DNA from: Sordariomycetes sp. S80-01Y
Lineage: Eukaryota; Ascomycota; Sordariomycetes
Length of the DNA stretch: 64,000 nt
NCBI GenBank assembly: GCA_037042185.1
Contig: JAXQJY010000033.1
Coordinates: forward strand, 1,488,001 to 1,552,000
Direction of reading: 5' to 3'
Each line of letters begins with the position of its first letter. Within the stretch, counting starts at the first letter, position 1. Positions 32,281 through 42,013 of the stretch are shown here, piece after piece. The position numbers were made by a program, and so were the translations under genes. Below the pieces are notes generated by a model, which was not told the origin of the DNA, searched no databases, and saw only the letters and a list, made by a program, of their open reading frames with translations.

Positions 32281-32973
32281 ATGACGTACACCCTCTTCAT
32301 TGCCAACAAGCGCTACTCATCATGGTCCATGCGGCCATGGGTTCTTCTCAAAGCCCTCGACATTCCCTTCACCGAAAAGCTTCAGTATTTCAAGCCTGGG
32401 TACCGCCAGCCCGACTTTCTGGCGTTTTCCCCCAGCGGAAAGGTGCCATGCCTTCATGACGACGACAGCCAAGTCGTGGTCTGGGACTCGCTCGCCATCT
32501 GCGAATACATCGCCGAGAAGTATCCCGCCGCGTGGCCCTCTGATCCCGCGGCACGCGCCTTCGCGAGATCTGCCGCTGCGGAGATGCACTCCGGGTTCAA
32601 CGCCATTCGCGACGAATGCTCCATGAATGTGGGCCTGCGTATCGAGCTCGGCACTCCAGGCGAGGCCTTGCAGAAGGACATTGAGCGCCTGAACGCCGTG
32701 TTCAAGGATGGACTTGAAAAGTTCAAAGGCCCTTTCCTAGCTGGGCAGAGCTTCACAATCGTCGATGCCATGTACGCGCCCGTTGCGTCACGGTGCAAGA
32801 CGTACGGCATCGAGCTTGAGGGCGCCGCTGGGGAGTACTTGCAACGGTTGTTCGATCACCCTGCCGTGCAAATTTGGATTCGCGACGGCATAAGTGAGGA
32901 TGTGCGGGAGCCATCTCATGAGGAGGACTGCCTGAGGGGACGGCGGATCATCGAGGACCTGACCAAGCAGTAG
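32281..32973 (+). CDS. Glutathione S-transferase family protein
   Basis: A single exon encodes 230 residues starting at MTYTLFIANKRYSSWSMRPW. The thioredoxin-fold N-terminus has the SSWSMRPW segment, with a Ser likely contacting glutathione, then the cis-Pro motif GKVPCL and WDSLAICEYIAEKYP. An all-helical C-terminal domain follows. It resembles a group of GSTs shared by bacteria and fungi (similar to YfcF-type proteins) that are of uncertain substrate. It is probably cytosolic, as no targeting signal is seen. Confidence 0.85.
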   Translation: MTYTLFIANKRYSSWSMRPWVLLKALDIPFTEKLQYFKPGYRQPDFLAFSPSGKVPCLHDDDSQVVVWDSLAICEYIAEKYPAAWPSDPAARAFARSAAAEMHSGFNAIRDECSMNVGLRIELGTPGEALQKDIERLNAVFKDGLEKFKGPFLAGQSFTIVDAMYAPVASRCKTYGIELEGAAGEYLQRLFDHPAVQIWIRDGISEDVREPSHEEDCLRGRRIIEDLTKQ

Positions 32974-33626
32974 GATCAGCGAAGGCTTCGTCGAGGATGT
33001 CAGAGGCTCTTGTCTGCAGGGAATCTTGTTTCCGGAGATCGAACGGTCAATCACCTCCTCAAGCTGTCCACTTGCCTGTCGTCTAGTAGCACGTGTAGTC
33101 AACTGACGTTCCCTGAATTGATGGTCACTCGGAACTCGAGTGCCAGCGTGCATTTTACCGCTTTGAATCCGCCGATCGAGATACAAGAAGGGATGTGATG
33201 GAGGCTATAAAAAGGTAAGTCCGAAGGTCGATACTGGATGCCTTCGCTTTTGGGCGATTGCAACCCTCAACGCTGATAACGACTCGACAACGTTGCGCGG
33301 ACTGGCTGCAATTGTTTGGAAGGATCTTGAATACGTCACTAACGGCCATCCCCTCTTGTTTGGTGCCGCGGGGTGCAACCCTGGGTGCAGGGTTCTATAT
33401 TGACCTCGACAAGGCCTTTGAATCCTTCCACGTTGTGGCAGCGTCCCAGTGCCCGCTCGGACACGGCGCACGTCAACGCTGACCGTGTATGTCTGTCGCC
33501 TTGTATAATAAGGACGTTCCTTTCCCTAGCTCCATTGGCGTCTATCTTGGCGGTTTGTCACAGTATCTCGCGTTTTCCTCATTTGTAGTAGCCCCTTTTG
33601 CGTGCATTCGAGCCTCCGTCTCCAGC
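32974..33626. other. Intergenic region, nothing recognised
   Basis: This holds the GST 3' flank and the promoter of the rhodopsin-like gene. The downstream frame stays open from an ATG at 33489, so part of this may be coding. Confidence 0.4.
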
Positions 33627-34787
33627 ATGTCGGAGACCTTTGCTGATGGATCCCCCGATGCCCCCCTTTATGGCTTGATCGCCACGATATCACGGCAAGA
33701 CCTCTTGGCTTCGATATATTCCACATTCGCGGTCGCGACTATCTTTCTCTCATTACGCTTCGTCCTTCGCTTCCGCTACAATGGCCGCCTCCTTCTCGAC
33801 GACTACTTCATGCTGTTGGCCTGGCTGGCGTTCACCGTGCAGACGATTCTGCAGACCTTACAACTCGACCCGCTCTGGTATGTCACATACATGGACTTTG
33901 GCCGTGTGTCATCCACGGACCCAGAGAGGTTCAGCCAAGCCAGGCAGATGTCGAAATGGTTCTTCGGCGTTACTGCGCTGTACTGGACAGTTCTCTGGAG
34001 CGTCAAGACGAGCCTGCTCGTCACGTTCTTCAAGTTGGTCCGCCCGATCGCTTGGCTGCGGCGATGCCTATATGCAGTCGCTCTGTTCACCTTTCTCTCG
34101 TACGTTGGTTGCTGGGTGCTCTTCGCACTCCTGCGTGAGAGCCCCGAGGATACCTACATCGTTGAGACGGGGACATCTGAGCACCACCTGCGCGTCAGCA
34201 CCATCTACGCGGCGACGGTCGATGTTGCGAGCGACGTACTTATCGCGTTGCTGCCCATGAGCATCCTACCAAGCCTTCACCTCAGCCGAGGGAAGAAGAT
34301 CGGGATTGGGATTACCTTTGCACTGGGCATGCTGGTCGTGTCCGTCGCCATTGTGCGCATGGACAAGATCACGTGCGGGAGTGGCATGGACTTTGTGGGT
34401 GTCGCTCTCTGGGGCGCCGTAGAGACCGCGACGGCCATTGTTGTGGGCTCTCTCATGTCTTTTGGTGGTCTCCTGACGAAGGGTGTTGAGGGAGTGCGAC
34501 GCAGCGTCGGATACTCCAAGCAGTCGGATCGCAGCAAGGGTTCCTCCAAGGGATGGAGCGATTCGACCGGGACGCGGAGGAGTGGGCAGATATCAGCACA
34601 CGCGCGGGCTTCCGCATCTGACCGAGAGCTCATGGGCGAGCAGGATGAGGCTGGGCTTCGGCCTCCGGAGAATGTCTTTGCAGTGCACAAGACGGTTGAA
34701 ACAGACGTGTACTCTGAGTACGGACGGGACTTGATTTCTGAGGATGATATCATAGAGCTGAGGAAGAAGGAGTTACAACTAGCCTAG
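33627..34787 (+). CDS. Rhodopsin-like (PTH11-related) seven-helix fungal membrane protein
   Basis: A single exon gives 386 residues from ATG 33627 (MSETFADG), the start I prefer because it places a short N-terminus before helix 1; an in-frame ATG at 33489 would add 46 residues. About seven membrane helices are visible in the first 290 residues. The LLDDYFMLLAW motif after helix 1 and a WSVKTSLLVTFFKL helix are typical of the fungal rhodopsin-domain family that includes the outer-membrane segment of PTH11-like proteins. The cytosolic tail (about 95 residues) is rich in Ser and charged residues. The family is large in Pezizomycotina; a sensory role is assumed but ligands are unknown. Confidence 0.82.
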   Translation: MSETFADGSPDAPLYGLIATISRQDLLASIYSTFAVATIFLSLRFVLRFRYNGRLLLDDYFMLLAWLAFTVQTILQTLQLDPLWYVTYMDFGRVSSTDPERFSQARQMSKWFFGVTALYWTVLWSVKTSLLVTFFKLVRPIAWLRRCLYAVALFTFLSYVGCWVLFALLRESPEDTYIVETGTSEHHLRVSTIYAATVDVASDVLIALLPMSILPSLHLSRGKKIGIGITFALGMLVVSVAIVRMDKITCGSGMDFVGVALWGAVETATAIVVGSLMSFGGLLTKGVEGVRRSVGYSKQSDRSKGSSKGWSDSTGTRRSGQISAHARASASDRELMGEQDEAGLRPPENVFAVHKTVETDVYSEYGRDLISEDDIIELRKKELQLA

Positions 34788-35963
34788 CAGAAACACCAAG
34801 CCAATATACGATTCATGACCCCTAGACAGTGCTGTTTATGATCTAGCCGGTCCATAGGCAGCTGGGCGGCCCCTGAAGAGTCAACAACATCATGCCCAAT
34901 CCTGCGACATCATGTTGCAGGTATTGTCAAGTCGTCAGCCCTGCGAGAAGGTTGAAGGCCGATCGTTGTGATGTGCCTGGGAATGAGGCGATGCGGGCCG
35001 CTGACGACCTTGGTTAATAATGTTAATAAGACACCAGTGGAAAATAGTGGTGTCATTCGCGCTTCAGGCGTCAGCAGGAAACGGTACGTTCTGGTTTGTC
35101 AGAGGTGCCTCGTGGTCACCGCCAACTGGACGCACAAACATCGCAGCGGTAGCTCCGTGACGCATTCGATGTCAGGGGATTCTGATTGGCTTGCCACTCA
35201 ATCAAACGCCCGGTACCTGAGTGCTATTACCTAGGTAGGTAGTACCTAAGTTGCCTTAGTAAGTTTAGAACTTGACTGTCGAACCCTCCTTGTCCTGCAT
35301 CGCGGGCGAGGGCGAGGTAAGCTGCAACTTCATGTAGGTCACACCGGTCAACGTCTACGTCGGAAATGCTGCGATCACCCTTTCTGGTCGGTCGCTGCAA
35401 AATATGGCCGGACTCAAAGAGCTGCCGCAACGGCATGCGAAGGCGTGGGAACATCACCGCCACTTGTCGAATTGATGGACACTAGCAAACACCGCCATCA
35501 TGACCACATGAAAGATCGGGGTGTAAGGTTCGCGAAAATCGCTCTGAATCGTCTCGAAAGATCTATTGCTGATCATATGTAGCCTTCACAAGAAATACCC
35601 GGCATTCACTTGCCGAGAGAACCCCTCCAGCCCCAGCGTATTGGTGTGCGCGTTTTGTGCGTGTTTTAGTCTGAGGCGACAAAGCGCTTCATGACGACGA
35701 GCTTTCGACATAAGAATCTTCATTCACCTCAACTCGAACTCTTCTTTATCATCATACTATACTCCGCAACTCTCCAGAATCTCCTCACTCAAGTTTGCAT
35801 CGAGTCTCGTCTTATTCACTTCCTCCTTTCCTCAAATCCATGCCCCTCAGCCCGACTCACGGCACCTGACGCCGGTGTTCTTGGCTCGAATACAACACAG
35901 TCACATACAATTCATCTATTGCACGGCCTACGTGCTTCCGTCCAGCATATTCGCCTGCCGAGA
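34788..35963. other. Intergenic region upstream of the copper ATPase
   Basis: Contains a palindromic TACCTAGGTA at 35228-35237 within a longer CCTAGGTAGGTA-like tract. The ATPase frame stays open upstream from 35691, but that part is hydrophobic, low in conserved features and looks like leader. No other gene is seen. Confidence 0.4.
35228..35252. repeat. CCTAGGTA-type short repeat
   Basis: TACCTAGGTA is a perfect palindrome, followed by further GGTAGTACCTAAG units. Similar CCTAG/CTAAG clusters appear near 30090 and 50987-51010, always between genes. Confidence 0.4.
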
Positions 35964-38900
35964 ATGGCTTCTCTCCGAGCGCCTGTCACCACTTCCTACC
36001 TCATCGAAAATCTACACTGCCCGTCATGCGTCGCGCTCATCAAGTCGCAAATACAAGAGACCTACGGCGACCAGGTCGTCTGGGTCTCGCCTAACCTCGT
36101 TACTTCCATCGTCACCATCGATCACTACGACGACAAAATGGCCTCCGTCGACAGCATCAAAAGTACTTTGGAGGACGTTGGCTTTCAGGTGTGCGCCGTC
36201 GACACAACTTCTACAGCTGTCCAAGGCCTCGCCACCGTATCAGCTGGCGAGAGCAGTAGCGACGGCCAAAAGGGTGCTTCCAGTGGGTGGTCTCGTTTCT
36301 GGGGAGAGAGAAATACTCCCTCAGATGAAGAGGCTGCTCGGTTAGCTCATCTGGACAACTGCGAGTCTTGTCGTCAGTCGGCGAGCGAGCGTCCTGCCTA
36401 CAATGACGAGAAGAGTCTTTTGCAGATCCTCCAGCCACTCGACGACGGAGCCAAACCACTGGAGTCCGTTGTCGTAGACGGGAACCGTGCGCCGTCTGTT
36501 TGGCGAGCAACCGTGTCCATTGGAGGCATGACGTGCGCCGTTTGTACCAATGCCATCACTGAAGATATTAAGAAGAAGCCTTGGGTTTCAAAGGTAGTCG
36601 TCAATCTCGTTACGAACAGCGCCACCATCGATCTCAACGACCGTGAGCGTGTCGATGAGACCATAGACGCCATTGAGGATCTGGGCTACGACGCATCACT
36701 AGATAACATCGTCAACCCAAATGAGGTTGAGCAACACACCGAGTGGCGCCAAATACAGATCTACATCGATGGCATGTTCTGTCCTCAGTGCCCGAGAAGG
36801 ATCAGCAAGAGCCTGTCATTGCTCGGCTCCCACAGACTTCAGATCGTGAAAGAACCTTCGACCGCACGGCCGATCATCGAGCTTAAGTACAAGCCGGAAT
36901 CTCCCTCCTTCACTATCAGACACATCCTACGAGCCGTCGCAGCAACGGATCCCTCGCTGGCGCCTACAGTGTATCATCCACCAACACTCGAGGAAAGATC
37001 AAAGGCTATCAGAGCCAAGCATCAGCGGTCTCTCTGGCGGAGGGAGATCATGACCTTCATCATTGCCATCCCCACGTTCGTGCTCGGTATAGTCTATATG
37101 GCATTATTGCCTGACACGAATCGTACTAAGCACTATCTTATGATGCCTTGGGCGTCCGCCATCTCGCGACTGGACCTCATTCTCTGTTTGCTGGCAACGC
37201 CAGTCTGGCTTTTCGCTGCCGACGTCTTCCATCGTAGAGCAATCAAGGAGCTCAGATCAATGTGGCGTCCAAGCAGCCAAGTCCCCATCCTGGCAAGATT
37301 CTACCGTTTTGGTAGCATGGACATGTTGATGTCGCTCGGGACCACTGTGGCGTATGTTTCATCAGTTGCGCAGATGATAGCGGCTACAGCACGCGGCCAG
37401 AAGAAGATTCCCCATGGTCTTATCTATTTCGACTCGGTCGTCTTCTTGACTCTTTTCCTCCTCGCCGGCCGCCTTATTGAGGCTTACAGCAAGTCCAAGA
37501 CGGGCAACGCCGTCGAGGAGCTCACCAAGCTCCGACCAAGTACAGCGGTGTTGGTCGAGAGCACCAAAGGACAGGGACAGACCAGCTCGACGATTCCTCT
37601 GGATGAGCTTGAGCATGGCGATATCATCCGCGTCGCTAAGGGAGCTGCGCCGCCCGCAGATGGGTTGATCGTTTCAGGCGAAACGACGTTCGACGAATCG
37701 AGCTTGACAGGAGAGGCGCGACCTGTTCGAAAAATTGAAGGGGATGAGGTCTTCGCTGGCACCGTGAACCAGATGGCTGCAGTCACCGTTAGAGTTACTA
37801 GTGTTGAGGGAAAGTCAATGCTGGACCAGATCGTACAAGTTGTACGAGAAGGCCAGACCAAGAGAGCGCCGGTCGAACAGATCGCCGACATCCTGACAAG
37901 CTATTTTGTGCCCGTCATCACGCTCATCGCTATCATTACGTGGCTCGTATGGTTGAGTCTTGGAGTCTCTGGCTCTTTGACAAGCACGGACCAACATGTC
38001 GATTCCTCGGGAGAGTGGGTGGCTTTTGCCTTCAAGTTTGCCATCTCAGTCTTCGTCGTTGCGTGTCCCTGTGGCATCGGACTTGCTGCTCCCACGGCAA
38101 TCTTCGTCGGCGGCGGACTAGCAGCCAAGCACGGCATCCTGGCCAAAGGAGGAGGCGAGGCGTTTGAAAAGGCCCACAAGGTGGATTGCGTGGTCTTCGA
38201 CAAGACTGGTACGCTGACGACTGGCGGCGAGCCCCAGATTACCAACTGGCACGTCTCTCTCGACGACTCGACGGGTGACCACAGCCCTGAGATGGTCTGG
38301 TCCGCCTTGAGAAGTCTGGAGGAGAACAGCAGCCACCCCATCGCCAAGGCCGTCGTGCACTTCCACGAGAATCACCGGTCGGCTTTAGAACTTGGTCAGA
38401 TTGACGAGATCTCCGGGCGCGGGATGAAGGCAACCGTTCGGCGAGATGGCCAGGAACTGTTCGACATTGCTGCTGGTAATGAAGCCCTGATGAGCGATCT
38501 TGGAGCACCGATTCCACACGATGCGGCCGATAAGCTCGAGCAATGGAAAACCGAAGCTAAGAGTCTCGTGCTCGTCGCCATCCGACCTCATGGCGCATCG
38601 TCATGGACCCTAGCAACCAGCCTCGCCGTATCCGATCCCATCCGCCCGGAAGCAGCATCCGTCATTGAAGCTCTCAAAGCTCGTGGCACTCAGGTCTGGA
38701 TGCTCTCTGGTGACAACGTCGTAACAGCGCGCGCGGTCGCCTCCCTGGTAGGCATCCCGCAGGACAACATCCTGGCAGAGGTGTTGCCCTCGGAAAAGGC
38801 CGCCAAGATCACCTACCTCCAATCAACCCTCCACGCCTCGGACGATTTCAGTCGGTCGTCCAGCGGAAGAGCTATAGTCGCAATGGTAGGAGACGGCATC

Positions 38901-39275
38901 AACGACTCTCCCGCCCTGACATCCGCGGACGTCGGGATCGCTATCGGCTCAGGCAGCGACGTGGCTATCTCGAGCGCCGACTTCATCCTCGCGAACAGCC
39001 AGCTCGGCACCGTGCTGACGCTCCTCGACCTCAGCAGGGTCGTTTTCCGGAGGATCAAGTTCAACTTTGGCTGGGCGCTCGTGTACAATCTCGTAGCCAT
39101 CCCGTTCGCGGCGGGCTGCTTCTACGCGGTTAGGACGAGCGGGGGCGGCCGCGTAGTTCTGGTGCCCGAGTTTGCGGCTTTGGCCATGGCGCTTTCTAGC
39201 ATCAGCGTGGTTTTGAGTAGTTTGAGTTTGAGGAGTGGCTTGCCTCTGATGGGGTTCAGGGCGAAGAGAGACTGA
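35964..39275 (+). CDS. crpA: P1B-type copper-transporting ATPase (CrpA/CCC2-like)
   Basis: A single exon encodes 1103 residues from ATG 35964 (MASLRAPVTT); the frame is open for 91 more codons upstream, which I treat as leader. Three metal-binding-like domains occur in the N-terminal 300 residues, with CPSC, MTCAVC and MFCPQC motifs. The membrane core includes the ion-binding CPCGIGLAAP helix, TGE in the actuator domain (SSLTGEARPV), phosphorylation motif DKTGTLTTGG, an HP motif (SSHPIAK) and GDGINDSPAL. CPCGIGLAAP instead of the more common CPCALGLATP is, from memory, seen in fungal CrpA/Crp1-type exporters. The protein would export copper from the cytosol, probably at the plasma membrane, for metal resistance. 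A CCC2-like secretory role is less likely. Confidence 0.88.
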   Translation: MASLRAPVTTSYLIENLHCPSCVALIKSQIQETYGDQVVWVSPNLVTSIVTIDHYDDKMASVDSIKSTLEDVGFQVCAVDTTSTAVQGLATVSAGESSSDGQKGASSGWSRFWGERNTPSDEEAARLAHLDNCESCRQSASERPAYNDEKSLLQILQPLDDGAKPLESVVVDGNRAPSVWRATVSIGGMTCAVCTNAITEDIKKKPWVSKVVVNLVTNSATIDLNDRERVDETIDAIEDLGYDASLDNIVNPNEVEQHTEWRQIQIYIDGMFCPQCPRRISKSLSLLGSHRLQIVKEPSTARPIIELKYKPESPSFTIRHILRAVAATDPSLAPTVYHPPTLEERSKAIRAKHQRSLWRREIMTFIIAIPTFVLGIVYMALLPDTNRTKHYLMMPWASAISRLDLILCLLATPVWLFAADVFHRRAIKELRSMWRPSSQVPILARFYRFGSMDMLMSLGTTVAYVSSVAQMIAATARGQKKIPHGLIYFDSVVFLTLFLLAGRLIEAYSKSKTGNAVEELTKLRPSTAVLVESTKGQGQTSSTIPLDELEHGDIIRVAKGAAPPADGLIVSGETTFDESSLTGEARPVRKIEGDEVFAGTVNQMAAVTVRVTSVEGKSMLDQIVQVVREGQTKRAPVEQIADILTSYFVPVITLIAIITWLVWLSLGVSGSLTSTDQHVDSSGEWVAFAFKFAISVFVVACPCGIGLAAPTAIFVGGGLAAKHGILAKGGGEAFEKAHKVDCVVFDKTGTLTTGGEPQITNWHVSLDDSTGDHSPEMVWSALRSLEENSSHPIAKAVVHFHENHRSALELGQIDEISGRGMKATVRRDGQELFDIAAGNEALMSDLGAPIPHDAADKLEQWKTEAKSLVLVAIRPHGASSWTLATSLAVSDPIRPEAASVIEALKARGTQVWMLSGDNVVTARAVASLVGIPQDNILAEVLPSEKAAKITYLQSTLHASDDFSRSSSGRAIVAMVGDGINDSPALTSADVGIAIGSGSDVAISSADFILANSQLGTVLTLLDLSRVVFRRIKFNFGWALVYNLVAIPFAAGCFYAVRTSGGGRVVLVPEFAALAMALSSISVVLSSLSLRSGLPLMGFRAKRD

Positions 39276-40930
39276 GTGCGGAGGACAAGCGGTGGACATC
39301 TTGCCAGAAAGAAGCTCTTTCTAAAGCACTAGTAGCCGCCATTTGGCGTGGAACGTTCTTGGGAAACATGGGATTCCTTTTTTACTAATAGGAGGCATTT
39401 GAATAGCGATGTTGAAATTGAATCATGCCCGTTGACGGAGCATCCACAACCTTGAACCCCAGTTTGCATCAAAATGACAGAGGAAGAACTGCAACCTAAG
39501 CGTTCAAGCTCTCTCAAATTACTCCAATCTTCCTGGTACAGAGCACTAACTCATCCTCCGCGCTCCAAGCCTCCCAAGCATATGCCCTCTTTCTCCGCAA
39601 ACACGACTAGTAGCTCACACAGCCACCGTCCCACCGAAGCTGCGGCAAATCCACCTGAAAAGACTCGTCAGCTCGCCAGCCCGCGCCATGATGCGGACCT
39701 TTCCCAAGTGGTTTCCCACCGCCGCATCTCCAACGCCAGAGTATTTGCAACCGAGATTGAAGAGCAGTGCCGAGGGGGTAAGGGGGGGCGTGAGGCAGCA
39801 AACAAAAGGGGGCGCCTGGCGGCCGGGCGGGGCATGTCGCCCGCAGCAGCACGCCGTGTTGCGCGCGCGCGTGCCTGCCGTGAACAAGGCAAACACGGAG
39901 GCTCGCTGACAAGAGGAGAATTCACAGGTTTTGATCCCGCCTGAGTGCAGGCTTCTGTAAAACGAGGTGTGTTTGTTAAGGGTTATCAAAGGCTGTGAGG
40001 GAGACACGTGGTTTGCATCGCATTGCGGGCGTAGGTACCCGTCGCGCCGATAGATGAAAATCACGACAATGTCGTCGGGTTTCATACTGTACAATAGGGT
40101 ACGAAGAGGTCTGATGTGCACAACCAAGCTCTTGCAACCGGCGTGGGACAAGGCGTACTCGCACCTTTCATCCTCCTCAGACAAACGTCACGACGGCGGA
40201 GACACCCAACCACGCGTCCTTGTCCAACGACAGATCGAACGCACAGCTTACCAGATCTACAAATTGCGCCTGTCATTCTCTGCCCTTTGCTTATCACCCT
40301 TCGTAGGGCTAACAGTGAAACAAAGCCTCGCGCCCTTTCGCGCCCGTTATGCGAGCAATCCCGCGACTGTCCGGATCCGGAAACCTCCTTCGCGTGTAAG
40401 TGCAGCCAGCCTCACGGGGTGCCTCGCCAACGTGCATGTCAGCACCATCTAATCCTCCCGACTGAGGACGCCTCAGTGATTTGAAAATCCCTCGGCAATG
40501 CAGGCAAGGGTAGCTTGTGGCGCGCTGCGTGATTTCAGTCTCGGTATGTTTGCTTCCAGTGACAGCAAATTAAATATGACCAAAGGCAATCTGATGGGAT
40601 AATGTTTGTGTTTGCAGGCGTGCAGTACACTGCGGGCCTTCATTTAAGTATCCTATCTAAGCAATGCGGAAAGCTCTGTAGCGAATCATGTCCAATTACT
40701 CCTGTACGGGGTATGTTCAATCCATCCCATTCACCAATATCGTAACCAATGCAGGGCCCTCCCCGCCTTCATGCCGTTGGTATCCCTCCGTCGTCCCGGG
40801 AAATGACAGGGAATCGACGCCTGAAAAAAAAACGCCATACCGTTCAACGCCGTAAAATGCCAAGAATGTGATAAAAAGGGAAGTCATGCAACGCCGTGCT
40901 TTTGTGCGAGAGACGGTTTATGGGGTGGAC
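39276..40930. other. Convergent intergenic region
   Basis: This 1.65-kb stretch lies between the ATPase and cyclin 3' ends. A 156-codon frame (39474-39944, +) and a 189-codon frame opposite (40184-39615) overlap each other and show no domain. Nothing is supported as a gene. Confidence 0.4.
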
Positions 40931-42013
40931 CTATCGAGCGGCTGCCGCGCTGCCGAACCAGCGCCCAAGAACGCCCCGCCTGATGCGCTTCTTGGAGCCA
41001 TCGTCGTGGAGCTGAGCATACTCCTCCTGTGAAATTTCGTAAGGCAGACGACCGTTGGAGCTGCTGCGAGAGTGTTTGCCGTGGTGACCATCGTCCATGT
41101 AGACTTGAACAGGTGATTCGTAGAGTCCGCCTTGGGCGGCCATGAGCATGTAAGCGTCGGGCTCCTCGAGCGGCGTAGTGGCTCGCGATTGCTGGCGGCT
41201 CGACGAAATGGACGAGGCGTACGAACTCGCTGAGCTGCTGTAAACAAGACCCGGAGTCGATCCGCTGCTGTTGGAGCGGGAGTGCTCGGGTGAAGTGTGT
41301 CGAGAACGAGAGTGTCCGCGGGACGATGCTGGGCTGGGGTACCTGCGGGCGGCGGCCTTCATCTCCTTTTGCCTTTGCTTCTCCTCGCGTTCTTGCATCT
41401 TGCGTGCGTGGCGGTCCACGACATTTTGGCGAAGAGGCTCAAGGAAGTAGTCCAACTCCCGGTAGAGGTCGTCCTCGTGAATTCGAAGGTCCCACTCCAG
41501 CAAGAACAGCAGCTGCTTCTCCATGGTATTGACCTCAGTGCGGGAGAAGCCGAACTGGTAGTAGTTGGTGGTGATCTTGGTGTAGTTGGCCCAATGCTTG
41601 TTCTTGGGTGAGGAGTCGTTGAGGTACTTGGCAGCAAGGATCAGCGACGCGAGGAAGATGCGATGGGCGGTGCACCGGATTCCGCGGGCTTGAGGTTGCA
41701 GGCGAGCGCGGAGGCGGTTGAGGTAGACAAGCGAGGCCATGAGTGTAGAGACCTGAACGTTCGAAGAGACGACCAGCTGGCGGATGAATTCCTCGACGGT
41801 GGGAAGGGACTTATCCTCCTCAAATTCGGGCTCCGGGGTCTTTGGTGGCGATGGAGGAAGCTGAGCACGAGTGTGTGATGAGGGGTCGCATGAAATGACA
41901 GTCTGGGCAGCGTGTGCGAGGAAAGAAATCATGTCGTTGTTGACAGGTTGGTAGACAAAGTGCTCGAGGGCAGTCTTGTTGATTTCGTCCATGGTGAGGT
42001 ATCGTGAAGCCAT
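40931..42013 (-). CDS. pclA: Pcl-type G1 cyclin (Pho85-family cyclin)
   Basis: A single exon encodes 360 residues from MASRYLTMDEINKTALEHFV. The cyclin box (about 70-200) contains VYLNRLRARL, AHRIFLASLILAAKYLND and YTKITTNYYQFGFSRTEVN, the pattern of Pcl1/Pcl2/PclA cyclins. A basic coiled stretch (ARKMQEREEKQRQKE) and a Ser/Arg-rich disordered tail follow. Such cyclins activate Pho85/PHOA kinases and in Aspergillus PclA acts in conidiation. The 5' side is unusually long and gene-free, which fits a heavily regulated gene. Confidence 0.83.
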   Translation of the reverse strand: MASRYLTMDEINKTALEHFVYQPVNNDMISFLAHAAQTVISCDPSSHTRAQLPPSPPKTPEPEFEEDKSLPTVEEFIRQLVVSSNVQVSTLMASLVYLNRLRARLQPQARGIRCTAHRIFLASLILAAKYLNDSSPKNKHWANYTKITTNYYQFGFSRTEVNTMEKQLLFLLEWDLRIHEDDLYRELDYFLEPLRQNVVDRHARKMQEREEKQRQKEMKAAARRYPSPASSRGHSRSRHTSPEHSRSNSSGSTPGLVYSSSASSYASSISSSRQQSRATTPLEEPDAYMLMAAQGGLYESPVQVYMDDGHHGKHSRSSSNGRLPYEISQEEYAQLHDDGSKKRIRRGVLGRWFGSAAAAR

